Of a stretch of 64,000 nt of DNA, positions 24,344 through 37,360 are shown one piece after another. Source of the stretch: Bagarius yarrelli (Eukaryota > Chordata > Actinopteri > Siluriformes > Sisoridae); NCBI GenBank assembly GCA_005784505.1, contig VCAZ01000001.1, forward strand, positions 9,600,097 to 9,664,096, in the 5' to 3' direction. The translations under genes were made by a program, and so were the position numbers. Positions within the stretch are counted from its first letter, which is position 1; every line of letters begins with the position of its first letter. Under the pieces are notes generated by a model. That model made no database searches and was not told where the DNA came from. It saw nothing but the letters and a program-made list of their open reading frames with translations.

Positions 24344-27300
24344 ATGCCCTCTGATTTCATTGCTCTTTTAAACACGGATATCGACATCAGTTCACCTAAA
24401 TCTCTCTATTCTAAAGGTAAGCGTTTTGTACTTATGCGTGGTTTATTTCTCGGTGATTCTATTCAGGAACGCATTGCTGTGGTAATATTAAAACCTGTGC
24501 GAGAAGCTAGTTTGCTAGCTGGCTCACTGTAGCCTGGCTGTGCGTGTGCGTGTTGCCTGACGGCGGCGGTGTGTTTTTGTTTTCTCTCACTTCAGTGCTA
24601 TTTGTTTCGGTGGCAGCTTCAGTCACTGAGGCCAAGGACTGTTTATTAGTTAACCTCGAACAGAGACTATATGAAAGAGAGCTGTGTGTTAGTGTTGATT
24701 TATAACGTATCTGTGAGGAAACTGTTCAGGCTGCAGACTGGTGTTTGTTTAAGTGCCTGACTGGTGGCCCAGTGGCAGACCTGAAGATCCAAAGCAGTGT
24801 GTCACATCCGAAACACTAAACCAGGCTTGTGTGTGTGTGTTAGTTAGAAGAAAAACACCTTTTATTAAAAAATTATATCTAAAATAATTGTTACATTAAC
24901 ATTTTACAGAATTTGGCTGACGCTCCTATGCAGAGTGAGTTTTATTTAACTTTTTTTTTAATACAACTGAGCAATTGGGGATTAAGGGCCTTGCTTAGGG
25001 GCCAGCAGTTGCAACCTGGTAGGGCTGGGAATCGAACCTTAAATTTTCCAATGAGGTGTCCAACACCATAACCACTGCATTACCAGGTGTTAAACTGCTG
25101 ATTGGAAGAAAGTAAAGGTGGGGGAAAAAATTGATTCATCGATGCATCGCGGTTCTGTCTCTAACGATTCCTGAATCAATTCTTAAAAGACCAGAATCGA
25201 TTCTAAATTCAAACAAAATTATGACGGTGCAAAAAAAAAAAATAAAAATTGTACCCGAGTGTTTGTTGCAGGTTCGCCTAAACACTTGAATTTTATAAAA
25301 TGAGCCACGAAAGCAGTCCAAAATGGTTTATTAAAAAAATGGTTTATTAGATACAGACATGTATTCACAACTTTTTCTTCTGTCTCACACCCCTGTACAC
25401 ATGCACTCTCACCAAGCTACAGCATGCCCCGAGGGGAATAATGCATTTACCCCCACACACACACAGAATGAGCACTGACACCAAATTACCATGTCTAAAT
25501 GTGGTAATGTCTAAACTTAATAAACAGTTTAGTCTGTTACATAAGCACTGACTGACGCACATACATATGCTGGTGGATTTGCTTAATTTAAACAAAAATG
25601 GACAATTAACATCAAATCGACTGTGTGGCAACACTTTGCAACGCTTTCACCGTTTTTTTTTTTCAAAACAGCGAAGCAAATTACTTGGTCAGTGGTGGGT
25701 TTTATTGAATTTATGAAACCAGATTGTGTTTTTTTTATGGCTGATATTGTCATACTGAAATTCCAACTATAAACAAAAAGCATAGAAACTCCAACTCTGG
25801 TTAAAATGTAAACATGTATTTAACACAGCAGAAGAATTTAAAAAAAAAATGGTAGATTAAGATTCGATTTTGGAATCGGATTGGGACTCCCAGAATCAAA
25901 ATCGGATCGAATCATAAAGTACCCCTAAAAGACATTAGGTTAAAATCCCAGCACAAACCAAGCTGCCACCACTGGGCCAATAAACTTGAATAATTTTGAG
26001 ATTTGTTCAATGAACTGCTTGTTCGATAAAAGTTCTCGGGTGTCTATTGCATCGTTTGTTTCTAACTTGCTTTGTCTCCTCCTCTCACACAGCTTTATGT
26101 TATGCATATCATTTTTAGACTACTAATAAGAAGTACTTCAGAAAGCTTTGTTAGTTTAATTCAAAACCACTGATTTGATCGAGATGTTCCAAGAGTTTTG
26201 ATAACAGCACTGGTATATTTTGGAAATTTGTGTCATGCTGCTTGTCCTGCTTGCTGTAAACATTACAATTCCTTACATTAAAGGCAGAGCTACAGGCACA
26301 GCTACACCTTCTTGTCTGTCAGTTTGTCATGCAGCAACTTATCCACCTGTAGTCTCTGTCAGACCTGTTTATATTGCCGGAGAACAAATGCACAAACTAT
26401 TTTTGCATATATATTAAATAAATATATATAATTGCACTAAAGTATCCTGCTGCTGTAGAGAATTTAAACAGGGCTATAATTACTTGTGATAATCATATGG
26501 ACAAAAGTATTTGAACAATTTACCCTCACGTTCTTATGTGTTTTTAAAGCATCTGATTCAGGTTTTTGTCTGATTCTTACTCCTATAATAACCTCTACAC
26601 TTAACAAAAAACTTTTCACAAGATTGTGGAGATTTTTCTGTCCAGTCACAATAGTATTTGCAAGATCAGGCGCTAAGGTTGAATGTAGAGGTTTGGCTGA
26701 AGTCAATGTTCCAGTTCATCATAAAGTAGTTCAATGGTGTTTAGTCAGAATTACTGCCTGTACATGACAACCAAGTTCCTCCACTCCAACTATATTATAC
26801 CATGACTTTATGCAGATGAGAGGCTTTGTGCACAGGTGCATTGTCATGCCGGTGCAGTGTTTGGGTCTTTAAATTAAGAAGTTCTAGACAGTTACCAGTT
26901 TGTGGACGACCTCAAAGGTAGGGTATCCTCAAACCTGTTTTTGCCTTAAAGTTTAAAGTCCACACTCCTGTTTATGTTTTGCAACCTGAATAGTGAGTGA
27001 CTGTCTTTGTACATCATTCCTGTCTCTTTAATACAAGTAGCTATTATAATTTTATCTACCTTTTCCCTTTGCCAGATCGCTTTTTTGTGGTGAGCCTGAT
27101 GGTCTTGATCACATCAAAATTCGCTTTTTCTAGACTATTTTACTGTTCAGATTCAGTTAGGTGGTTAGGGTTGTTTAGATATGGCAGAGGTGTGGCAGAC
27201 CTTAAAAGCTACTAGATGTTATGTTAATAACTTAATCACAAGTGCTTGCTGCCAGTTTTAGAACAGACCTAAATAAAGTCTAGATTTAGAATCCAGGTAA

Positions 27301-30300
27301 ACTTGTTAAAGTTTAAAGGCCCAGCGGATGCGACATGCACTTTTACAAGTTGTTGGAACTGAAATGTGTGTTTGCAGTATGTGTACACAGCCATCCTATA
27401 ATTATAAAAAACCCACCCAGTGTGTTTTTTTTTTTTTTTAATCTTGTTAAATTGCTTTTTTTTTTTTTTTTCAAATCAGATGACTGTTTTTGTGACATCA
27501 CACAAATGACATCACACAAATGGCTGTTTTAGACATGCCCTGAGCAGTATTGAAAGAATGAGTGGGTTCCCACTAAAATGGGCTTCTTTTGATTAAGGTA
27601 GATGGAAAAATGCATTAGGCTGGTTGATAAAATGTAATACCATGGGCAAGAGTTTATATACCTAATTTTTTTCCAGTTTAAACACATTTTGGGCTTTTAC
27701 ACTATAGTTGGTCTAGTGATTTTCAATTCAATGTGGCAACCCTGGCCCCAAGTGAGATGTAAAATGCCAGCCATTGTTTCAAGACTGGAGCAGTGCAAAG
27801 CAGATTTTGCTTAGGAGCTAATCCTGAAAAATGTATCAGTACCTTTTCTAATAAAGTGCTATAGTTAGCAAGTTTTACAATAAATGCAGCTAATGTGTAA
27901 ACTCTCAAGGGTACCAGACAGGGGCCAGAGATAATGATGAAACCCAGTGGGTTGCTTTATGCAAGAATGCAAGCAGGACAAGAGGGTAGACTTTGGTGCT
28001 AGAAGCATCTGGAGCTGGGTGCTGGAGTTTTTGTAATGAGAATCTGACCAGCAGGTCAGTAGCGGGATGCTAACAATTAGCAGGCAAAGTAGAGAGTCTG
28101 CAAACATACATGAAATGTTCGAGACCAGACAGTGACTGAGCGTATATTATAGACTTTTCACTAAGACCCTGAAGAATCATATCAATTTGTGTAACAATAG
28201 GCATCCGATGGGCTGTTTAGGAGTTGTGGTTTGCTTTAGTAAATTATTAAAAAAAATGAAAGTAGGTGTTTCATGACTTGGGTTTTTGGATACATCGGTC
28301 AGTATAAAGCAGCTCATTTCGTTTTTGGTGTAGTAATTAGTTATATGCACAGTGCGATTTTTTTTTTTTGGGGGGGGGGGGTTTACAACCTGTTAATGAA
28401 GTATGGCATGTCATAGGTTTCCATTATGTTAAATGAAGTATTATATTTCTGTTAATTTAACATCAGTAAATGCTTTAACATAGTCAGGACCATGTTGGCT
28501 CTATTTACAGAGCACAATACACACACACTCTTTTACACCTACAATCACTGTAGTGTAGCTGCCCCATGGAAGGGTTTTTGGGAGGAAACTCACAAAACAC
28601 TATGAGCAATTCAACTCTAAACCAATTTTATGCCCAAAACCATAGACCATGAAGCACTTTAACTACAAACAGTTGTCTGTATACACCAACTGTTCTATGT
28701 TGCCCATACAGTCTGCATTAGCCTCTGATTGCTTAATTTCTGTCTGTACATCTTCATCTGGTTCCATGATTTATTTAGAGTTTACCAAGCACACTGCAGT
28801 CCTCTAGCTATTAAAGAAAGTGTCTTTTTGTTCCTATAGTCTACCCTTCTTAGGTTGATGACTTGTCAGCTCAAGTGCATTTATGTGTATGGCTCCTGGT
28901 GGACTAGATGAAGGATGTGTAAGAAAAGTCTAGTTATATCTGTGCAAATCCTTTCCATTAGATAAAATCTCAAAATTACTAAAAGAAAAAAAAACAACCC
29001 AACCTGAGCAGAACTGGATGATGAAAGTATAAATTAAAGTGACGGGTAAAAGGTTTTGCCATCTTTTCACATGTTTTGCATGGATTACTGCTTTATTGTT
29101 TACAGCATAAACAAGTCATAGAACAAGGTGAATTTACTTACTTGCAGGAGATGACATATTAAAAAACATTTATTTGTCTGGAAGTTAGGGATAGTATAAT
29201 AGGCATCATATGAAACAACGTCTTTCTTAGCTTCAGCACTACAGGCAGCCATGGTGGCACAGTGGACCTCATTATTACTGCCTTGTAGCTCCTGATTTTT
29301 ACCCTAAGCTTGGGTTACTGACTGTGAAGTTTCATCTGTTTTTACTGTGTTGGCATCAATTTTGAAGTTTCCGCCCACCTATCAAAAAGATTGCAGGTTG
29401 GCAGACTGGCTGATTTTAGAGCTCTGTTCAAACTTTGCATTAAACTAAATTCTAAGTGATCAAGTTACAGGTGTAAACAGTGTTGTGGATGTATTGAAAT
29501 CAGATCACCCAAACCACTTTCAGAGGTGACCAGGAACCCACATGACCTTATTACAGTTGTAGTGTAAACACAAGCATTCTTAATAAATTCTGCTCAGACT
29601 TTTAGAGGCTGCAATTATTGTACATCTAATTATTGCGAGATTCACTGTTGCCATGCTAAGAAGCTAAAAGTAGATCTTCCCATTAGCTGCTTGAATTGTG
29701 GATTATTCCCTAACAACAGCTGCTTTTTAAGTCTTTATTTGTTGTCTTATCTCGTATTCACATTTATATGTTACGCAAAGGTGATCACTGGCAATGTTTT
29801 CCTAATGTCCGGTGTGTAAATAGATGTAATACGTAACTCAGGATGTATGTTGGTGCCTGATGTAAACTGGGCCTAAACTGCCTCATGATTAAATGTATTA
29901 CAAAGTGTGTGAATGGTGCTAAGGAATGGACAGACTTATTTCCACTGTTGCCAGATCTGGCTCAGGGAAAATGAGTGTATTAATTATGCAAGGGATAATG
30001 ATTAGAACTGTTCTCAAATTATATAAGCCTACAGAGCAATGTTTTAATAAATTTATATAAAGGTGTCATTTAAATTTGAACAAATCATTGAAGAATAATT
30101 GACTGTGTTGAGGTAAATGGTTGTGAATATGTATGATTTGCACATTGGAACCCCGCACCCCCACCCCGCCCTTCTGCCATCCCAACCCCAGTACCTACAG
30201 TCTACTATGCTATTCCCCAAAGAACAGCAACCCTGTATGTTTGAATCTCACAGGAACCCAGTCTGCAGTGGACACACCTGTCTACCATAATATTGACATT

Positions 30301-33300
30301 GTCCCATTATAACGGTGAGTTATATCCGATTTGCCCTACAACTGTTCTACATTGTATTTTACTGTTAAAACTTGTATAGACAAGTGGAAATTATCTGCTG
30401 CTCTTAATTTGTGTTGCCTATATGCTGCTCAGCCAAAACATTAAAGCCACCCAAAGGTTTTCACTGTGCAACCTGTAAAGAAAACTGGTGACAGGATCAA
30501 AAGTGTGTAAAGCTCATTTATATGCATGTAGTGAGCAAAGGCTGGCTTGTCTGGTCGGAGCTGAAAAATGTTACTGTAGAACAATTTGCTAAAAATATTA
30601 AAGCTGTCTGCGTATAGAGCTGTGTAGCTACGATCCTTCAGAGAGCCCAAGCTGTTTCTGGTCCACCACTGAATGAGCACAAGAAGTTCAAGAAGCTTTA
30701 TTGTCATTTCAACTATATATAGCAAATGCAGTGCACTGTGAAATGAAACAGCATTTCTCCAGGATCCCATGGTGCAACATAAAACAATGCAAAATTACAC
30801 AAAACAACAAAGAGCTAAGGACTAGAGAATAAGGGTGCACAAACTAGACCATGGTGCATCTGTGTAGATCACCAGGGGAAGATCTAGCACCAGGATGCAC
30901 TATGGGAGATGATCCTTCTGGTATTTTTTTTTTTTTTTGACATAATATTCTTCACTGGCAGCATTCTTTGTTTAACATGATAAATGCTTCTTGTCACAAT
31001 GCACAAATTGTTCAGTAACTTATGAGTTTGAGATGTTGACTTGTTTAGAAAGTTCCAAGATGTTTATCTGGCCAAGCATCTGTGACATTTACTTTACAAA
31101 GTACAGGAATTACTACTACCAACTTGGTGAAAGATACCACAGAACACCTTCAAAAGTTCTGTAGAGTCCATGTGTCGATACAAGGCAGGTGGTTTTAATG
31201 TTATGGCTGATCAGTGTTTAATGTAAGTATTTAAACATGCTGTGGTTTATTATAATGGCCACAATTTAACCACTTACCAGTCTATTCAGAGTTTTCCTTA
31301 AAAGTTTTGACTGTAAACCCTTTTCAGTACTAAGCTTTGATGCAGCCTCACATTTCAATCAACATAACAAGTCCTTTTAAAAGGAATTCAATAATAGAAT
31401 ACATTTGGGATGACATTTGGGATGCCAATACCACTATGGTTTACAAATAACTTTCTTTCTTGGACAGAAAATAAATTCTCTTTAGGAGCAATACTGCACT
31501 TGATGCTTTCAGTTAGAACTGACCCTGTTATCAGCAAAATAGTCTCCTATTGTGTAGAGGCTCTTATAATTTATTTTTGTACTGTATTGTATGTATACTA
31601 GTTGTTTTTCCACTGTATTTAATATTTTTATTTAGCCTAATAGTATAGTTTAGACCGTAGGGGGATGTGTGCAGTGTGTGCGTGTATGAGACCTCACTTT
31701 CCATCAGGAAAGGAGCAGTGTTTTTCAGGAGATAAGCTAGATTTAACAGGAAATGTGGGAACTGATCTTACCTTAAGAGTACTTGCAAGCTTGTTCTTAC
31801 CGGGAATTAAATTATATCCTTTTTTTCTTTCTTGCGTTCCAACCATCTTTTCATTTTGCCTCACCATCTTGATCTTTCTCACCTTTCTTCCCCCTTCTGT
31901 CTGTGCTTATATTATTACATGGCAGGTAAGGTTTTTAAAAGGCATTTCGTTAAAACTAAAATTCTTATGTGGTGTCACTACCCCCCCCCCAACTCCCCTT
32001 TTGTAATGCAACAGTTGATATGTGCAATCCAGGTGTAATCACACATTTGACTCCTTTTAATATTCTGAAAATAGATGGAAAGCCTCCTGTGCTGGCTTGA
32101 GGTTAAATCAGGTAGTTGGCTAGTAAACTACTGTTGTTTTGTTTAAGCTGGACGGGCTGGATTGCAGTTTTGGCATTTTGGATGTTTGTGATTTGAACCT
32201 GCTGCATTGCTCTGGCATTAGAAAAGACCACACAATTGTCTATCAGCACTTACAATTCCAACATAAACTGTTCAGATTCTTGGCTCAGATGTAGTTCAAA
32301 TGTCTGTCAAACAGGATAGAGTTCAGCAAAGGTCAGATAAACTGTAAAACGTTAGAGTCAAATAAAACAAATGATTAAAAGCGATAAATTGTGATAAATA
32401 GATAGAATGATATGCTCATATATGTCCCTATTTTAGGCTTAAGGTGTGAATAAATAAGTGAAAGGAGGAAAAAATAAGTGAAGGGAGGAAAAAATAGTTA
32501 TACAAACACGCAGATATAATTCCTGAGATACTCTCGCTTGCTTGCTCAAGTCCATATTTTGCATATTCCAGAGTCAGTGTATGATCTCCTGCCTAAAGAA
32601 CTTCAGCTTCCTCTAGCCTCACAGGACAGCCGCGCCATGAGCCAGAAGAGTGGTGGGGAGGCAGGTCCTCTTCCCTCTGCTGCCGTAGCTTCAGGTAAGC
32701 CTCTATTTTCCATAATGATTTGTTTTTCCTACGACCACCTTTCTTTTGTTGATCTAAAAAAAAGGACAGATTTTCGTCTATTTTTTTCCTTTCTAATCAA
32801 TCTTAAGTTATTTAATTAATATCAGAGTTATTAACATGCATGTAAATGGCCTTTATTCCACTTCTGGCTTTCTTTTTTTGGTTTAATTTATTTTGCTACT
32901 TTATCTTTCCACGTTCATAACATTGCATTTGTTAACATTTCCAAACATTATCTTTTTATTTATCTGCATACTATTATTTGTTTCCAAAGTTTCATTTTAC
33001 TTGTTTTTGGTGGAAATATGTTAATGTACTGTTTTCACTGTAACCAGGATCAGTAGACTCACTCCAATACAACCACTAAAATGTTTAAAGTATTTCCTGT
33101 TATTGCTCTCAGTGATCAGGAGTTGTATCCTGGTTTTTGCCCAGACCACATTTTGGCACGTGCCCACCAAATCCATGTTGTAGTTAAGGTAACTCCAGAA
33201 GAATATAAGAAAGTGTAAAGAAAAAAAAGTGTTGTTTTTTTTTCCAAGATTCATTATTAAATATTCCTCTCTGCTCTACTTTCTTAAATAACAAACTAAT

Positions 33301-36300
33301 AAATTAGTCCATGCAGTGGTGGAGGGTTATTTTTAATAATTTCCTGCTCAGCTGCTTTTTGCTTTGACAGGAATCTAAGCATAAAATGGGGCTGTGCATA
33401 TAAGGATCTATTTGGGGGCAATAAATTTTTGGTCTACCAAATACAAGACGGTGAATCAGAGTGTAATTTGCGAGTAATAATAAGACAGTCAAAATTTAAT
33501 GCTGGCTCTGTTAATTTTTTTGTTTCTTTTCCCAAAATTTGTTTTTGGTATCATGTGCTCTGGTTAACACCAGCATTGATTTGTGCACAAAATGACTCAT
33601 TGACCAAAATTTGCTGATATTGACATTGGCTGACCATTGACCAGCACTTACTGCTCTTTTGCTGTCATTTGTCGTTTTTATTCCAGGGAGTTCCCTCTGA
33701 AACAGGGAGAGTCTGCTTAAAAAATGGTCTGCAGTTCTCTGCTTCGTAGGTCAGAAGCTTGTTTATTCTGTCTCCATGGCTATGCTCAGTCCCAACCAAA
33801 TCCTCCAATTGGCATGCATTAGCTGACATCTGATTATTGCAGATATTATAATTGGAGCCTATTCGTGTTGATAGGCTGCATAGATCAGTTTAGTGGTTAG
33901 TTATGCGATAGCAGTTATACATGTATTCCTCTGTATGCCTTACACATGTTTACATGGCACTCGATTTAATCTTTTTAACTAATAAGCCATAGACGTAAAT
34001 GTAATTTATTGTAGAATTCCATGCGCTATTGATAGAATGACAAATATTTTACACACATGTATTTATTGAAGGCTAGTAAGAAAAAGCAAAATATCGGACT
34101 GCTTTATAGCTATGTTTATAATTCAGAAAAATTGGCCTAAAGAAATGTTAGGGTGAAATCATTCACAAGTTGCATTGCTTGATCGGGACTGCTAGCCAGT
34201 TTTGTAGTAACAAGCATTATTAACTGTTTGCATTGTGCACACTACAGATGCAGCCACCGCCTGTGTTGTCTCATCCTCCTCTGGAGGGCACAGCAGTGCT
34301 TCTTCCTGTCCCAGTTTGCACGGTGCTACTTCTGCACCAGAGTCTTCTAGGCTCCACTGTCTCCCTGTCGAGGTGCTGGGAGCAGAGCCTGGTTCGGCCT
34401 CTGGAAATGATAATGTCGGAGCAGCTGCCCATCAGAGCCAGATGACACCCTCAAAGCGACGCACGGTACTTAACATCTCGCCACCTCCAGAAGACTTGTT
34501 GGATGACAGCCGCATGTCCTGCCAGGATGAAGTAGCGCTTAACCCAGACTCCGAGCAGAGTGGCAGCATATGGATGGACGACTCTGTATCAAACTTTAGC
34601 ATGCTGAGCAGCAGTTCATATAATGACAACACCGAGGTTCCTCGGAAATCCTGTAAGCGAACACCTCGTCAGAGGCCAGGCCAAAAGCCTGTGGCCAGGG
34701 ATGAATCAACCATGGATGTGTTTGACGCTGACAGCGCTAAAGCTCCACACTTTGTACTTTCACAACTTGGCTCTGAAGGAAAGGCCAGCCTTAAAGGAAG
34801 GTGAGTTAACTTTCTTTAAAAAGCACAAGATGGCTTTGTTGAATTTGGATGACACAGAAGCCAGTTGCACCAAATGAACTAAACATGAGTAGGGCTGTGG
34901 ATTGGCAAGGGCCTTACAATACGATACATGGCTCACAGTACAATATATCACAATATGTTGCAACACAATAATTATTACAGTACATTGCAATACTTAAAAA
35001 AACATATAGTACAAAATACAACAAATACAAATCTGGAGCCGCTGTGCAACAGGAGCAGAGGAGGAAGCTGTTTGACACACACTGCGGGCATTAATATGTA
35101 AATCAGTTTAAAATGTAATGTAAATATGTATCAATACTCGGACCACTCAAAGAGCTTAGACAATTGGTACTGTTGTGAAAAAAAAATTCTAGAACCTATT
35201 TCTATTTAAAAATAAATATTACTTTTATTATAGAATTAATATCATAGTTTTTGTCTTATATGCCTTATGTGCATGTTGTGTCTTTTCGTGTACCTTTTTA
35301 GCCACAAGCAACAGAAATGATACTATGTACAGATATTTGTGCAACAGTTTCCGTGCATGGGCAAAAACATTTTAGAGTGAGGGAGAAAATTATTGGATTC
35401 CTTGCTGGTTTTGTAGGTTTGCCCACTGGCAAATGATGGAGTCTATAAATTTAATGGTGGTTTTATTCAAACAGTGAGAGACAGAATAACAACAAAAAAA
35501 TTCAGGAAAACACATTTTCAGTTCAAAAAGGGATTTTGTCTCACTCCTCTTTACATAGCCACTCCAAGTCATTAAGGTTCTAAGGCTTGACCTTTGGCAA
35601 CTCGAACCTTTAGCTCCCTCCACAGATTTTCAGGATTTTCGGTCTGGAGACTGAATGTCCTGGAAATTAATGTTCTTCTTCCTAAACCCCTCCCTTGTTG
35701 CCTTGGCCAAGTGTTTTTGGTCATTGTCATGCTGGAATACCCATCCATGACCCATTTTTAATTCCCCTGGTAAGGAAAGGAGGTTCTCACCCAGGATTTT
35801 AACAGAAAAAAAACCCCAAAGCATAATGTTTCCACCTCTATGTTTGACGGTGGGGATGGTGTTCTCAGGGTCATAGGCAGCATTCCTCCCGCAAAAACAC
35901 AGAGTTAGGTTGACGCCAAAAAGCTTTATTTTTTTAACTCATCTGACCGCAACACTTCCACCCACTTCTCCTCTGAATCTTTGGCAAACTTCAGATGGGC
36001 CTGTATATGTGCCTTCTTGAGCAGGGTGACCTTAGCAATTGTTTTTTTTAGTGACTATGGTCTCAGCTGCCTTGGGATCATTGACAGAATCTTCAGTGTT
36101 GTAGTTTTAGGGCCGAGACCTCACCATTCTCATAATCATTGAAACTCCACGAGGTGGTGAGATTGCATGGAGCCCCAGACCGACGAAGATTGACTGTTAT
36201 TTTCTGTTTCTTCTTTTTTCTGTGTTGTCGCCTTTTCACTAAGCTGCTTGGCGATGATCTCGTAGCTCATTCCACACGCGCACACACATATGTCTGGTTA

Positions 36301-37236
36301 GTTATCCTTGTTGGGGGCTCTCCATGGTTGTGATGGTTTGTGTATTCAGGTTTAGGTCCCCAGGATGTATACACACACATACACACTGTGTGTTTAGGTA
36401 AGCTGCAAGCTACACCAAATGGTGTACTGAAATGCAAGGTGAATACACATGTACCCTTTATTTTATTTTAATTTTTATATCATTCTTCGTAACTACAGCA
36501 AGGTAACGTATATGTATATAATGTATATATGTATATATATTAAACAATTCTGTATATGTACAGTACTGTGACCAATGACCATAATAGCTTTTTTGGTTAG
36601 CATATATTTTAGCTGTTTGTCATCTGGTAGTTTACATAATTTGTTTTGTTAAACAATTGTTTCCATATTCTTTTTTCATAGCACTCTGGAGGTGGCTGGC
36701 AGTCAGAAAGGTGGAATTCTTTCAACACAGTATCCACAAAAAAGTGAGGGGAAAGAACTAAAGATTCTGGTACAGCCTGAAACACAACACAGAGCACGAT
36801 ACCTTACAGAAGGCAGCAGAGGATCTGTTAAAGACCGCACACAGCAAGGATTCCCCACTGTGAAAGTAAGAATTTATTATTGTTTTATTATTTATTTAAT
36901 TTATTATTGTTTTTCTTTTTTGTGTTAGAACGCCAGCATCATTAATTTAAACTAAATATAAGGGTAAGTGTTCATGGATATACTGTTGTTGTTTTTTTTA
37001 GTTAGAAGGTGTGAATGAACCAGTTGTTCTCCAAGTGTTTGTGGCTAACGATGCTGGACGTGTAAAACCTCATGGCTTCTATCAAGCATGTAGAGTGACT
37101 GGACGTAACACGACAGCCTGTAAAGAAGTGGACATTGAAGGGACCACAGTTATCGAAGTAAACCTTGAACCAAGCAGTTCCATGACTTTAGCGTAAGAAT
37201 TTTTCTGCTTTTTTTTTTTTTTTTTTTTTTTGGGGG

Positions 37237-37322
<86 letters not shown>

Positions 37323-37329
37323 TTTTTTG

Positions 37330-37360
<31 letters not shown>

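Larger units (their letters stand above)
24417..32571. other. NFAT5 intron 1
   Basis: An 8.2-kb intron with no supported coding exon. Beyond the repeats listed separately it holds T-rich runs near 27422-27470, a decayed SINE-like stretch at about 29248-29450 (GGTGGCACAGTGG), and unique-looking AT-rich DNA. An alternative NFAT5 exon, as in mammals, was looked for and not recognised. Confidence 0.5.
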
